A DNA stretch of 64,000 bases, from assembly GCF_002858935.1 (NCBI RefSeq), contig NZ_PJRT01000025.1, positions 179,545-243,544 of the forward strand, written 5' to 3'. Numbering within the stretch: position 1 is the first letter of the stretch; each line of letters begins with the position of its first letter. The position numbers and the translations under genes were made by a program. Shown in pieces: positions 43,439 through 53,443 of this stretch. The notes beneath the pieces were generated by a model. That model did not search any database and had not been told where the DNA came from. It saw only the letters and a list, made by a program, of their open reading frames with translations. This DNA comes from Pantoea endophytica (GTDB lineage: Bacteria > Pseudomonadota > Gammaproteobacteria > Enterobacterales > Enterobacteriaceae).

Positions 43439-44713
43439 ATGACTGAATCGTTGCTGACACAACGCCCTTTTCGCCCCTGGAAACAGGGGCTTTGCTGGCT
43501 GATGTTGCTGGGGCCCCTGTTTTTTCTCAGCTACGGGCAGGTGAATACCTACACCGCGACCCGCGATGATGTGGAAAGCCTGGTGTTTGCCTGGGAACGT
43601 TCGATTCCATTTGTTCCCTGGACCATCGTGCCTTACTGGAGCATCGACCTGCTTTACGGTATTTCACTGTTCATCTGCACATCAAGACAGGAGTTGATGC
43701 GTCACGGCTATCGCCTGCTTGCAGCATCGCTGGTGGCGTGTGCAGCGTTTTTACTTTTCCCGCTGAAGTTTACCTTCACGCGCCCGGAAACCCAGGGTGT
43801 CTTCGGCTGGTTGTTCCACCAGCTTGAACAGTTTGATTTACCCTATAACCAGGCCCCTTCGTTGCACATTATTCTGACCTGGCTGCTCTGGCTGCGCTTT
43901 CGCCAGCATCTGAATCGCAATGCGAGAATCGTTGCGGCCAGTTGGTTCCTGCTAATAGCTATCTCCGTACTGACCACCTGGCAGCACCATGTTATCGATG
44001 TCATTAGCGGTATTGGGGTCGCGGTCATCATCAGCTACCTGATTCCAATTAGAGGAGAATGGCGCTGGCAGCGGCCCACTTTGCACGCGCGACGTCTCGC
44101 AAGCAAATACGCCCTGGGTGGAATGCTGTTTTTACTGGCGGGGATAGCGATTCCCTGTAGTCATTTGCTGTTGTGGCCTGCCATAGCGCTGCTGGCGGTG
44201 GCTGCGGGCTATGCCGGGTTGGGCGTGACGGTGTTTCAGAAAAGCAGTTGCGGTAACTTATCTCTCTCCGCACGCCTGGTGCTTTTACCCTATCTGACAG
44301 GCGTGAGGATTTCCCGCCGCTGGTTTTCCCGGCATAGCGCGCAAAGCAATGAGATTGCCGCTGGCGTAGCGCTGGGCAGGTTTCCGGACAAGACGCAGCA
44401 AGATTTTGCCGTTTTTGATCTGACCGCAGAATTACACAAAGGCAACCGGAACGCACAGCGATGGCAGGCCTATCCGCTAATGGATCTGCTGGTGCCCGAC
44501 ATTGCGCATTTGCGCACTGCGGTAAGACAGCTTCAGCAACTACACCGGGAAAGTGACAAGGTGTTGGTTTGCTGCGCGCTGGGTTTATCGCGCAGTGCCA
44601 CGGTGATTGCGGCGTGGCTGCTGGCGGAAGGACATGCAGTTTCTGTCGTTCAGGCCATTGAACTCATTAAGTCCCGACGCCCGCAGATTGTTCTCACCCC
44701 CGCACACATTTAA
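43439..44713 (+). CDS. ynbD: YnbD-like membrane phosphatase: PAP2 plus dual-specificity phosphatase domain
   Basis: 424 residues. The N-terminal ~200 residues have about 6 TM helices and PAP2-type motifs (APSLHIIL, then TWQHHVIDVISG with catalytic His). The middle adds two more helices. The C-terminal domain is a tyrosine/dual-specificity phosphatase with the CX5R loop CALGLSRSATV (Cys at about 380). Two phosphatase folds in one membrane protein suit dephosphorylation of a lipid phosphate. It starts one base after the ynbC stop. Confidence 0.87.
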   Translation: MTESLLTQRPFRPWKQGLCWLMLLGPLFFLSYGQVNTYTATRDDVESLVFAWERSIPFVPWTIVPYWSIDLLYGISLFICTSRQELMRHGYRLLAASLVACAAFLLFPLKFTFTRPETQGVFGWLFHQLEQFDLPYNQAPSLHIILTWLLWLRFRQHLNRNARIVAASWFLLIAISVLTTWQHHVIDVISGIGVAVIISYLIPIRGEWRWQRPTLHARRLASKYALGGMLFLLAGIAIPCSHLLLWPAIALLAVAAGYAGLGVTVFQKSSCGNLSLSARLVLLPYLTGVRISRRWFSRHSAQSNEIAAGVALGRFPDKTQQDFAVFDLTAELHKGNRNAQRWQAYPLMDLLVPDIAHLRTAVRQLQQLHRESDKVLVCCALGLSRSATVIAAWLLAEGHAVSVVQAIELIKSRRPQIVLTPAHI

Positions 44714-44742
44714 ATCCTGGAAACCTTCAGCAAGGAACAGCT

Positions 44743-45144
44743 ATGTCAGAGCTCACTATGACCAACCGAATTGTGCAAATTCATCTGGCAAGCTGGCGCT
44801 ACTTTGCCGCGCTGACGCTGCCACCGTTGGCGTTGATACTCAACCTTCTCCACTCTGCGCTGAGTCTGCCGTTAATGGTGTTGTTCTTCATCACACACTA
44901 CTACTGCTGGCGTTTATGGCTCGATGAACGGCTCTTCGCATTGCTCAACAACGAAGATGACCTTGCTGAGTTTGACCGGGGCATGGCGCAGCTATGGCCG
45001 AAAAAATTTGCCCGCCCGCGTTCTCTGGCTGATCGCCTGCACGGAACAAGAGTCATGTTTTACCGGGCAATGATCTCACTGCTGGTGCTGTGGTTGGCTT
45101 CACTCTGCTCAGTGAGTTATCTGGCACTCACGCTGGGTGAGTAG
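44743..45144 (+). CDS. Small membrane protein at the end of the lipid module
   Basis: 133 residues. Two hydrophobic helices near the N-terminus (about 19-56), a charged middle (DDLAEFDRGMAQLWPKKFARP) and a C-terminal TM (about 107-130). AAGGA lies 7 bases before the ATG. I do not recognise the family. Its place between ynbD and tssF, 8 bases from tssF, suggests a partner of the lipid enzymes or a membrane-complex accessory. Confidence 0.7.
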   Translation: MSELTMTNRIVQIHLASWRYFAALTLPPLALILNLLHSALSLPLMVLFFITHYYCWRLWLDERLFALLNNEDDLAEFDRGMAQLWPKKFARPRSLADRLHGTRVMFYRAMISLLVLWLASLCSVSYLALTLGE

Positions 45145-45151
45145 GTGAACC

Positions 45152-46936
45152 ATGAACGACCATGATTTTCTGAAATATTTCGACAGCGGAATGCGTTATC
45201 TGAAAGCTGCTGCGCAGGAGTTTGCGGAGCAGCATCCGGAGGCGGGACGGCGACTGGGCGTAGACGGCAAATCTCTGAAGATGGACGACTCGGTCGAGCA
45301 GCTGTTTCAGGGCTTCTCGCTGATGATGGCGCAGATGCGTCGTAAGATTGATGACGATATTCCGGAGCTGACGGAGCCGCTGCTCGGGCATCTGCTGCCC
45401 GTGGTGGACCGCACGCTGCCATCAATGTCTGTGGTGGAATTTACGCCCGATAGCGTCGCTCAGGTACGTGATGCGGTGCTGCCGGAAGGTACAACGCTGC
45501 TGACCCGACCGATGGATATCACTGGCCTGCGCTGCCCTTATCGCACGACCGATGCGTTGAAATTGCATCCGCTGGCGCTGGGCGAGATAACGACGCCCTT
45601 CCATCCCGATGGACACCAGATGATCTCCCTGCGGTTTACCCTCAGCCCTCAGGCCGATACGAGCCAGGTCGATCTCAGTGATATTCCGCTTTATATCAAC
45701 GGAGATCGCCCAGTGCAGTCGCTGCTATACCATGCGCTGACCCGTCATCTGAGCAACATTACTTTACGCCTGCCGCAGAGTGATTACCCCGATCCGCAGC
45801 CATTTAGTGGCGACATCCGTGCCCGCTGGCAGCAGCACTGGCGTCCGGTCTGGCCGGAAAGCGACAGTCCTGCACTCTGTGGTGAAGTGCGCCCGCTGCT
45901 GGAATATTTCAGTTTTCCGACTCGCTACGCCTTCTTTACTCTATCGGGGCTCAACACGCTGCCCTTCAATGAAAGCTGCCGGGAAGTGATGCTCGATATT
46001 CACCTTAGTCAGCCACTTCCGCATGATATCTCGCTGCCAGCAGACGCGCTGCGCATTCACTGCGTGCCGGTGATTAACTTGTTTACGCTGAACGCCGAGC
46101 CGCTGAAGGTAAAGCCTGCGGAGCTCGATTATCGTCTGCGTCCCCACCGCCTGCGCGATCGGCACACTGAGATTTACAGTGTTGATGAAGTTGCCGCCAG
46201 CGAAACACTGGATAAGCGGCGTTATGTGCCGTATCGGCACTTCCGGCAAAAAGGGGGCATGTTGCAACGCAAAGAGTCGTGGCCGGAGCGATATTTCCAT
46301 ACGCGCATCTGGCGTGGTGTCAGCGGTCTTTATGAAACCTTGCTGATGCTGGGCGGCGATGAAAGCGAGACCGATCGAGGCGAGGATGATGCCACGCTGT
46401 TTATGAACATCACCTGCACCAATGGTAACTATCCGCGCATGGCGCTGGAGAAAGCCGTATTTGATGGAAGCGCGGTCACCGGCAACCTGACGTTGCAGTG
46501 CATAACGCGTCATCCCCCTTCTATGCCTTATTACCGGCCAGCCACGCAGTTGTATCAGTGGCATGTGATGTCGCTGCTGCATCCGCGCGCCCTGAGCCAG
46601 ATGATTAACGATGCTGCAAGTCTCCGAGCCGTGCTGGCGCTGTTTGACTGGAGCGATGACGATAACAACCGCCGTCGCATCAGCGGTATTCGTCACGTCA
46701 GCTGGCGTCAGGACTATAACGCCTCCTATCACTGGCACGGCGTGCGTATTCGCGTGGCGCTCGATGAAACCCAGTTCAGCGGCACCGGCGATGCCCGCCT
46801 GTTCTGCGAGCTGCTGGAACAGTTCCTGACGCAGTACGCCAGCGTTGTACGTTTTACCCAACTGACGGTGCTGCTGACCGCGTCGGGAACCGAATGGGCC
46901 TGGCCGGAGCGACGCATTGACAGGGTGCTGATGTGA
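45152..46936 (+). CDS. tssF: TssF, T6SS baseplate protein
   Basis: 594 residues with TssF/ImpG hallmarks: start NDHDFLKYFDSGMRYLKAAAQEFAE, DDSVEQLFQGFSLMMAQMRRKIDDD, and PELTEPLLGHLLP followed by PSMSVVEF. Later it has the C-terminal block RVALDETQFSGTGDARLFCELLEQF. TssF and TssG form the wedge of the phage-like baseplate and need TssE and TssK, which are absent here. The TGA stop is overlapped by the GTG start of tssG. Confidence 0.94.
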   Translation: MNDHDFLKYFDSGMRYLKAAAQEFAEQHPEAGRRLGVDGKSLKMDDSVEQLFQGFSLMMAQMRRKIDDDIPELTEPLLGHLLPVVDRTLPSMSVVEFTPDSVAQVRDAVLPEGTTLLTRPMDITGLRCPYRTTDALKLHPLALGEITTPFHPDGHQMISLRFTLSPQADTSQVDLSDIPLYINGDRPVQSLLYHALTRHLSNITLRLPQSDYPDPQPFSGDIRARWQQHWRPVWPESDSPALCGEVRPLLEYFSFPTRYAFFTLSGLNTLPFNESCREVMLDIHLSQPLPHDISLPADALRIHCVPVINLFTLNAEPLKVKPAELDYRLRPHRLRDRHTEIYSVDEVAASETLDKRRYVPYRHFRQKGGMLQRKESWPERYFHTRIWRGVSGLYETLLMLGGDESETDRGEDDATLFMNITCTNGNYPRMALEKAVFDGSAVTGNLTLQCITRHPPSMPYYRPATQLYQWHVMSLLHPRALSQMINDAASLRAVLALFDWSDDDNNRRRISGIRHVSWRQDYNASYHWHGVRIRVALDETQFSGTGDARLFCELLEQFLTQYASVVRFTQLTVLLTASGTEWAWPERRIDRVLM

Positions 46937-47949
46937 GCGAAGAAAACAAAAAACCGTTCTGGCTGGACGATGACGGCAATGACCAGACCGCGCGTTACAA
47001 CTTTTACCGCTTCTGCCAGTTACTTGAGCAGACGACCGGCAGCCGTCTCGGCACGGGCCGCACGCCAGAAAGTGATCCAGTGCGTTTTCGTCCCAATCCG
47101 CATCTGGGCTTTCCCGCCGGGGAACTAAAGCGCACGGAAATTGACGCCGATAACCCGGATGCGATACCAACGGTCAGAACCAACTTCTTCGGCTTGTACG
47201 GTGTGGATTCGCCGCTGCCCACCAGCATCATTGATGACATCAACCAGGGACGTGACGGCGCTGATGCGATGGCCGCGTTTCTGGATATCTTCAATCACCG
47301 GCTGATGACGCAGTTTTACCGCATCTGGCGCAAGTACAGCTATCCGGCCACCTTTGAGCCAGGCGGTACCGATACGGTTTCGCAAAGCGTGATGGCGCTA
47401 ATCGGCATCTACCATAGCGGCGACCAACCTTCATCACCCCTGCTGGCGATACTAAAACCGCTACTGCACACCACGCACACAGCTGAAGGTATTGCAGCGG
47501 TGATACGCAGCCAGGCACCGAATACGAAGGTTGAGGTTTTCGCACACCATCCGGTGACGATGCCGGTGGCAAAACGCGCCCGGCTTGCAATGCGCAGTGG
47601 CATGACGCTTGATCAGAATCCGATACTGGGCGATGAAACCCGCGTGGCTGATTACTGCTCACGGGTTGAGCTTTCAACAGACGATCCTGAGGAGGCAAAG
47701 GGTTGGATGCCTGACGGACAGCTCAGGCAGGATGTGATGGCGCTACTGCGCACGTATCTGGGCTGTGACTATGATTTGCGGTTTTGGCTGACGATTCCCA
47801 CTAGATTGCTGCCAATGCCGCGGCTGGGCGATGCCGGGTTGTTCAGCGGATGCAATATGATGCTGGGGTTGAGGGAGGATAATCTGAGTGCGATGCCGGA
47901 AACGGTGCGAATCAAAGTGGGAAAGCTGCGAGAAAGTAATGTTAAATAA
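46933..47949 (+). CDS. tssG: TssG, T6SS baseplate protein
   Basis: 338 residues from GTG 46933, in the tssF stop (GTGA). Family features are FYRFCQLLEQ, DPVRFRPNPHLGFPAGEL, TNFFGLYGVDSPLPTSIIDDI and FLDIFNHRLMTQFYRIWRKY. It ends at a normal length. It is the last T6SS gene; the next gene is AT-rich and unrelated. Confidence 0.94.
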   Translation: MSEENKKPFWLDDDGNDQTARYNFYRFCQLLEQTTGSRLGTGRTPESDPVRFRPNPHLGFPAGELKRTEIDADNPDAIPTVRTNFFGLYGVDSPLPTSIIDDINQGRDGADAMAAFLDIFNHRLMTQFYRIWRKYSYPATFEPGGTDTVSQSVMALIGIYHSGDQPSSPLLAILKPLLHTTHTAEGIAAVIRSQAPNTKVEVFAHHPVTMPVAKRARLAMRSGMTLDQNPILGDETRVADYCSRVELSTDDPEEAKGWMPDGQLRQDVMALLRTYLGCDYDLRFWLTIPTRLLPMPRLGDAGLFSGCNMMLGLREDNLSAMPETVRIKVGKLRESNVK

Positions 47950-47971
47950 TACAAACATCGAGAGTGAATAA

Positions 47972-48736
47972 ATGGAAGAAATAAACTCAACAATTAACTT
48001 CTCAACTTTAATAAGCACCGAGTCGCTTAAGCTATCTCTAGGTGTACTTATTCCTGGGTTAATAAAAGCCGCGTGGCCCCTTATAAAAAGGTTGACAGGT
48101 ATTCATTATGCTGAGAAAGCCACTATCACTGAAAAAAGAGCAAAAGCACTTAGCTGTATTTCCGTTCTGTACACAAAAAATATAAATGCCGCCACGGAGA
48201 ATGCTGTTAAGGCACTATATGATGTAATAGGAATGCAGTACTCGGTAAAAATAAATGAGCTGCTTTTGACATTCCTTAGAGAGCGAAACATCAGCTATGA
48301 AGACCGAGACTTTCAAGGCTTTATTAAAACCCCTTGCATCAAGGACATCCAGAACGACTCGTTTAATAGTTACAATAAACGGTACAGAAAGTTAAGAGGT
48401 TTGCAACTCGCATTCATCAGTATTATTTCGCTGATTCTTCTCACTGCTCTATTTGTATTTGTAGACATAGGTAAAACCTCATCTGGAAGTGAACAAGTGT
48501 TTTTCATTGTACTCGCTATGTCCGCCTATTTTTTAAATGTATTTTGGATCCTTTTTATGATGAGTCAGTTTGAAAAGTTCAGAAGAGCAAGAATTTTTTA
48601 CAGAACATTTTCTCCATGGCTGCAACAAAAATTACGTGAGGAAGCTGATATTCAGACAGAAAAACAACAGAAGATGAACTGGCAGAATAGATATTTGCGA
48701 GCAGACACGAAGATGCTACATCACTTTTATGATTGA
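47972..48736 (+). CDS. AT-rich two-TM protein of unknown function
   Basis: 254 residues. A long, mostly helical cytoplasmic N-terminal part (with LIPGLIKAAWPLIKRLTG, about 25-42) leads to TM1 (about 148-167) and TM2 (about 179-198), then a charged tail of about 50 residues rich in Gln and Lys. Codon use is far more AT-rich than the T6SS genes, suggesting separate acquisition. It lies between tssG and a restriction operon and could be a membrane effector of a defence system, but nothing in the sequence proves it. Confidence 0.65.
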   Translation: MEEINSTINFSTLISTESLKLSLGVLIPGLIKAAWPLIKRLTGIHYAEKATITEKRAKALSCISVLYTKNINAATENAVKALYDVIGMQYSVKINELLLTFLRERNISYEDRDFQGFIKTPCIKDIQNDSFNSYNKRYRKLRGLQLAFISIISLILLTALFVFVDIGKTSSGSEQVFFIVLAMSAYFLNVFWILFMMSQFEKFRRARIFYRTFSPWLQQKLREEADIQTEKQQKMNWQNRYLRADTKMLHHFYD

Positions 48737-48854
48737 ACTGCTTACATGACCCATTCAGAAACATGATTCGACATAATAAATATCCAATTATTTTTCTACA
48801 AGCATGTGAACAAGCGTATGTAAGATAACGAGGCGATATTCTGCCTCGCATCTT

Positions 48855-51800
48855 TCAAGCGCCTTTCAACATATCAAACACCACTCTGGCAAAACCTTTC
48901 GCAAGCTCCGGATTCGACAAGTACTGAATCATCATTTCCTGATGCGCATCATTGCTATCCATTACGGCATCATCAATCGCTTGCGGGAAATCTCCCAGCA
49001 TTGCCTGTTCACGCGTATTGTTGGCAATTTGCGTCATTACCGCCTGGTTCTCAGATAACTTGTCTCGCACGGCAAAAGCATAATTAATCATGTCTTTATC
49101 GCTAAGATTGTCAGTAATAAAGAGGTCGTTCAGACGCGCCAAAATATTTGACAGGAACTCTTCTTTTGGGTTCTTAGGCTTTGCAGTGCCTATGTCATTG
49201 CCGGGTTTGAGTTTGTACTCTTCGGCATCCTCTTGCAGTTTCAGATGCTGTTCATGGAGCTTTGACAAACGATAATGGCTCATCTCAACATTACTGAGAT
49301 CAACCTCATCTTCTGCAATACGCTGTTCATGCAACATTGGGCGCAAGTGGCGAGCAAACAGGCTTAGCTTTTCCAGGTCCTTGTCATCATAGTCAACAAT
49401 CTGCGACATAAACTCGTAGAAACGAACGAAACTGCCGAGATCTTTTTTGAAGATATCCAGCTTGTCTTTTTCCTGCTTACAGGCTTTAAAACTGTTTTCT
49501 GCATTGGTGATTAGCACCACGTCGCCAGTCTTTTTTGTGCGTTCAAACATCTCTTTGGCCAGCACATAAGCATCAATCGCTGAGCTATAACGCAGCTTCC
49601 AACGATCAACTGCCGGCTTACAGATGTTACTGATCGCTGCGTTAGATTTATTCTTAGTGAAAAATGCGTCACAGAACTGCTCTACTTCATTCCAAAGGAA
49701 AATCCCGCTGGTGCGCAGTTTGTCGAACAACTCGAACACTAATTGCGGATCGCTAACATCGGTTAATTCCGCTGTTTGGTAATACGGTTGGAAAGCCTCA
49801 AGAATCTCATCTGGCTCATTCCAGAAATCGAGTACAAATGTGCCTGATTCTGCTTTGCCCGGATAAGTGCGGTTTAGTCGGGAAAGTGTCTGAACGCATT
49901 CCACTCCACCTAATGCTTTGTCCACATACATGGCACACAATTTGGGCTGGTCAAAACCGGTCTGGAATTTGTTTGCCACCAGCATCACTTGATAATCATC
50001 GCTATCAAAGGCTTTACGCATATCCCGCCCTTTCAGACCGGGATTCATATTGATTTCAGTGAATTTCTGATTCAGGAGCGCAAGCGCGTTATGATCGCTT
50101 TCGGCAAACTCAATTTCACCGGAGAAGGCAACCATCGCGTTAATTTTCTGGTAGTTGTTTTCTGCGATGTATTTATCAAACGCCAGCTTGTAGCGCACCG
50201 CCGCTTTGCGTGAGCTAGTAACCACCATCGCTTTAGCCTGTCCGCCCAGCAGATGCATCACATGCTTACGATAGTGCTCAACAATGACCTTCACCTTTTG
50301 CGAAACATTGTGCTCATGCAGCGATACCCACTGGGTGAGTTTTATTTTGGCTTTTTTGCTATCAACTTCGCGGTCCGGATCGTCCAGCTTTTGCAGCAGC
50401 TTATAGGCCACCTTGTAATTGGTGTAATTCTTCAGAACATCGAGAATAAAACCTTCTTCAATAGCCTGACGCATGGAGTAAACATGGAACGCTTCTGGCT
50501 TATTGGTTCTGGAAGCCGGCTCATGTGGATTAGGGCGACGGCCAAAAAGCTCCAGCGTTTTCGGCTTTGGCGTTGCGGTGAATGCATAATAGTTGAGGTT
50601 ACTGCTGCCCTTACGCGCGGCAACCGTAGCATCAAGAATATCCTCTGACGACATCACGACATCGTCATCCGCTTCTTCAGTCATCAACACTTCTTTCAGC
50701 TGACGCGCGGTGGATCCGCTTTGCGAAGAGTGCGCTTCATCGGCAATCACCGCATATTTACGTAGCTTGAGGCTTACACTGTTTTCAATCGCTTTGAGCA
50801 CAAACGGGAAGGTCTGAATAGTGACGATGATAATAGGCTGCGAGTTTTCGAGCGCGCTGGCGAGCTTTTCCGACTTTGAACCATCGCCCTCTTTGTTGTT
50901 GATACGCCCGACCACGCCATCCTGATGCTCAAACTGGTAGATGGTGTCCTGCAGCTGATCATCCAGCACGGTTCGGTCAGTGACGACAATCACCGAGTGG
51001 AACTGTTTCTCACCTTTCGCATCGTACAGCCGCGAAAGCTGGTGAGCGGTCCAGGCGATGGAATTGGATTTCCCTGAACCCGCACTGTGCTGAATCAGAT
51101 ATTTATTACCTGTCCCTTCCTCTGCTACCGCCGTGATCAGTTTATTAACCACATCCCATTGGTGATAGCGCGGAAAGATCAGACTCTCTTTTTTGTACTT
51201 TAATCCCTGCCAGTCTTCCTTTTCTTCAATTTGCAGATGCACAAAGCTGGCGAGAATTTTCAGCAGATTGTCCGGTAGCAAGACCTCATTCCACAGATAG
51301 CTGGTGGCGTAGTCATTTTCATTTTCTGGAATATCGTTGCCCGCGCCCCCCTCTTTGGTGCCTTTGTTAAACGGCAGAAAGAAGGTTTTATCGCCATCGA
51401 GTTTAGTCGCCATAAACACTTCATACTGGCTGACGGCAAAGTGTACCAACGCACCGCGTTTGAATGTCAGCAGCGGTTCCGTTTTGTTAGTACCAGGATC
51501 TTTTGGCAGGCGCGTTTTCTTATATTGGGTGATGGCGTTTTGTACTGCCTGCTTGAATTCAGACTTCAACTCCAGCGTGGCAATCGGCATGCCATTCACA
51601 AATAGCACCAGATCAATACGCCACTTCTTCGCTTTTATGCCTGACTCTTCAAATGCCGCTTTGGAAGCGTGCGGGCTGTAAACCAGCTCCGGCACAATAC
51701 GGCAGATGTTCTGTTGATAGCGTGCTAGCGTATCCGGATTGAGGTTATGTTCCGGCTTGAACTGACACAACGAAAAGCGTGCGCTATAGCTCTTGATGCC

Positions 51801-52103
51801 GTGACGCAATACGCCGAGCGTACCGTAAGTGCGTGAAAGCATATCGGTAGCGTTGATATCCGCTTTTTTAAGTTGTGCCACCAGCGCATCAAGGAAGTGA
51901 CGTTCGGTGTCGGTGGAGTAAATTTTGGCAAACTTCTCCCACTCCTGCGGCTGCGTGGTTTGCACGAATGTCAGCGCATCCTGTGAATAGAGCGCACGTT
52001 CGCGATCGTAGCCATCAGCTTTACCGGCTATCCAGCCACGATCGACCATCTGCGCAATCATTTCATCCTGAAAAATCAGTTCTTTAGTGCTGTCCATGCT
52101 CAT
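48855..52103 (-). CDS. hsdR: Type I restriction enzyme, HsdR subunit
   Basis: 1082 residues. The N-terminal PD-(D/E)xK nuclease is seen as RIDLVLFVNGMPIATLELKSE (about 176-196). The superfamily 2 motor has Walker A SAGSGKSN (about 346-353), VVVTDRTVLDDQL and motif II ADEAHSSQSGS. Later motifs include VSRLNR-like QTLSRLNRTYPGKAESGTF. The C-terminal helical part contacts HsdM. It translocates DNA and cuts unmethylated DNA. The start overlaps hsdS by 4 bases. Confidence 0.94.
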   Translation of the reverse strand: MSMDSTKELIFQDEMIAQMVDRGWIAGKADGYDRERALYSQDALTFVQTTQPQEWEKFAKIYSTDTERHFLDALVAQLKKADINATDMLSRTYGTLGVLRHGIKSYSARFSLCQFKPEHNLNPDTLARYQQNICRIVPELVYSPHASKAAFEESGIKAKKWRIDLVLFVNGMPIATLELKSEFKQAVQNAITQYKKTRLPKDPGTNKTEPLLTFKRGALVHFAVSQYEVFMATKLDGDKTFFLPFNKGTKEGGAGNDIPENENDYATSYLWNEVLLPDNLLKILASFVHLQIEEKEDWQGLKYKKESLIFPRYHQWDVVNKLITAVAEEGTGNKYLIQHSAGSGKSNSIAWTAHQLSRLYDAKGEKQFHSVIVVTDRTVLDDQLQDTIYQFEHQDGVVGRINNKEGDGSKSEKLASALENSQPIIIVTIQTFPFVLKAIENSVSLKLRKYAVIADEAHSSQSGSTARQLKEVLMTEEADDDVVMSSEDILDATVAARKGSSNLNYYAFTATPKPKTLELFGRRPNPHEPASRTNKPEAFHVYSMRQAIEEGFILDVLKNYTNYKVAYKLLQKLDDPDREVDSKKAKIKLTQWVSLHEHNVSQKVKVIVEHYRKHVMHLLGGQAKAMVVTSSRKAAVRYKLAFDKYIAENNYQKINAMVAFSGEIEFAESDHNALALLNQKFTEINMNPGLKGRDMRKAFDSDDYQVMLVANKFQTGFDQPKLCAMYVDKALGGVECVQTLSRLNRTYPGKAESGTFVLDFWNEPDEILEAFQPYYQTAELTDVSDPQLVFELFDKLRTSGIFLWNEVEQFCDAFFTKNKSNAAISNICKPAVDRWKLRYSSAIDAYVLAKEMFERTKKTGDVVLITNAENSFKACKQEKDKLDIFKKDLGSFVRFYEFMSQIVDYDDKDLEKLSLFARHLRPMLHEQRIAEDEVDLSNVEMSHYRLSKLHEQHLKLQEDAEEYKLKPGNDIGTAKPKNPKEEFLSNILARLNDLFITDNLSDKDMINYAFAVRDKLSENQAVMTQIANNTREQAMLGDFPQAIDDAVMDSNDAHQEMMIQYLSNPELAKGFARVVFDMLKGA

Positions 52104-53443
52104 GCGGTGGTCTCCTGTGGCTCCTCAACTTCCTGTTTCTCAGGCGCTACCCAGTGACGCAAGTCAATTTTACCGGTTACAGCGGCGGAGATAAGGGCGG
52201 TGCGGCGTTCTTGAAGGATGTCTATTTGATTTTCACTAGCAAATAAAATATCCGAGTAAATTTTCTTCTTTTTTTCTATTGATTTTATTATTTCAGCCTG
52301 TTCATTTATTGGGGGAACAGGAATTGGATAGCCTTTAACTTCTGAGCATGTAATTGCTGCTTTAGTACTCCCCCCTCCTGCTGAGTTCGAGCGTATTTGT
52401 TGATATTTACTTTGCAACCATAAATGAATGAATTCTGGCAAAACCTTATCATTGCCTCGGGGCGTGATATAAGCAAGGTGCTGATTAATAGTTGCATCAA
52501 TCATCATTAATGCAGAAGTACCTCTGGTTTTTCCTTCACCAGTTATAGCGATAATAACACTCCCTCTTCTTACTATGGGTAAACTACATTCACAGAGTGC
52601 TTTTGGCGTAACAAACTGCTCAGCAGAATATACTTTTTCATCATTTACTTTCGAACTATTAAGCCAAGGATAGGAACCATTTAACCAAAAAAGAGCATTT
52701 TCTCTGTTGGGGGTAGAGCCATTACCTACACTACATATCCAACTTATACGAGACGCCTCCCAATGCTCCGGCACTCTCCCAAGCCACTCAACACCAGTAT
52801 CTTTCATCGGCACATCAGGATTTAGTCCTTTGGTGACAGCATGACTAATCACTGCCTGACGTTTTTCTTTAAGAAGTTCAATTAGTTGTTGTTGCTTCTC
52901 GATAAGCTTATCGATTTTTGCAGTCTCGTGATCAAGAAAAGCACCAATGACCTGCTGTTCTTCCAGCGAGGGGCGACAAAATAAGGAATTACCAATGTCA
53001 GAGTAATTGATTGTCTGGCGAACTCCAGCCCCAAGAGTTTTCATATGTGAAACATCAAATTGTTGCAGTAGCCAGCGAGCAAAGCGAGGGTTTAATAACC
53101 CACGACTTTGAAGGACTATATAACCAGTACTAACAACAACATCGATATTTGAAAGTGCCGTACGTAAACTTTTCAAATCAAAATTGAGATTTAACGGGTT
53201 AATTAAAAACTCACCAGCCAAAACCTCTTGATATGAATTTTTAGTTTCTTGAGACAAAGTCTCTTCATTCTTATAAACCACTCTACCAAAGCTGATAGCA
53301 CCTGCAGGTAGATCTAATACATTTTTCTTTTTTTTCTCGATAAAATTATTTTTGAATCGTTCACATGTCCAGTGAGCTGGTTTTATTTTATACCAATCCG
53401 CATGGGTATCTTTATACGATTCATAAGGCCTGTATTTAGCCAT
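52100..53443 (-). CDS. hsdS: Type I restriction-modification specificity subunit HsdS
   Basis: 447 residues with two target-recognition domains (about 1-160 and 225-385). Each is followed by a conserved helix: FLDHETAKIDKLIEKQQQLI and SIEKKKKIYSDILFASENQI, ending with the repeated RxxAVISHAVTKG / RTALISAAVTGKIDL. Recognition domains are markedly AT-rich compared with hsdM and hsdR, normal for exchanged specificity modules. The DNA target cannot be read from sequence. Confidence 0.92.
   Translation of the reverse strand: MAKYRPYESYKDTHADWYKIKPAHWTCERFKNNFIEKKKKNVLDLPAGAISFGRVVYKNEETLSQETKNSYQEVLAGEFLINPLNLNFDLKSLRTALSNIDVVVSTGYIVLQSRGLLNPRFARWLLQQFDVSHMKTLGAGVRQTINYSDIGNSLFCRPSLEEQQVIGAFLDHETAKIDKLIEKQQQLIELLKEKRQAVISHAVTKGLNPDVPMKDTGVEWLGRVPEHWEASRISWICSVGNGSTPNRENALFWLNGSYPWLNSSKVNDEKVYSAEQFVTPKALCECSLPIVRRGSVIIAITGEGKTRGTSALMMIDATINQHLAYITPRGNDKVLPEFIHLWLQSKYQQIRSNSAGGGSTKAAITCSEVKGYPIPVPPINEQAEIIKSIEKKKKIYSDILFASENQIDILQERRTALISAAVTGKIDLRHWVAPEKQEVEEPQETTA

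Noticed and set aside
45941..47170. 409-codon minus-strand ORF spanning tssF and tssG
   Set aside because: Antisense of two certain genes, no motif and no ribosome site.
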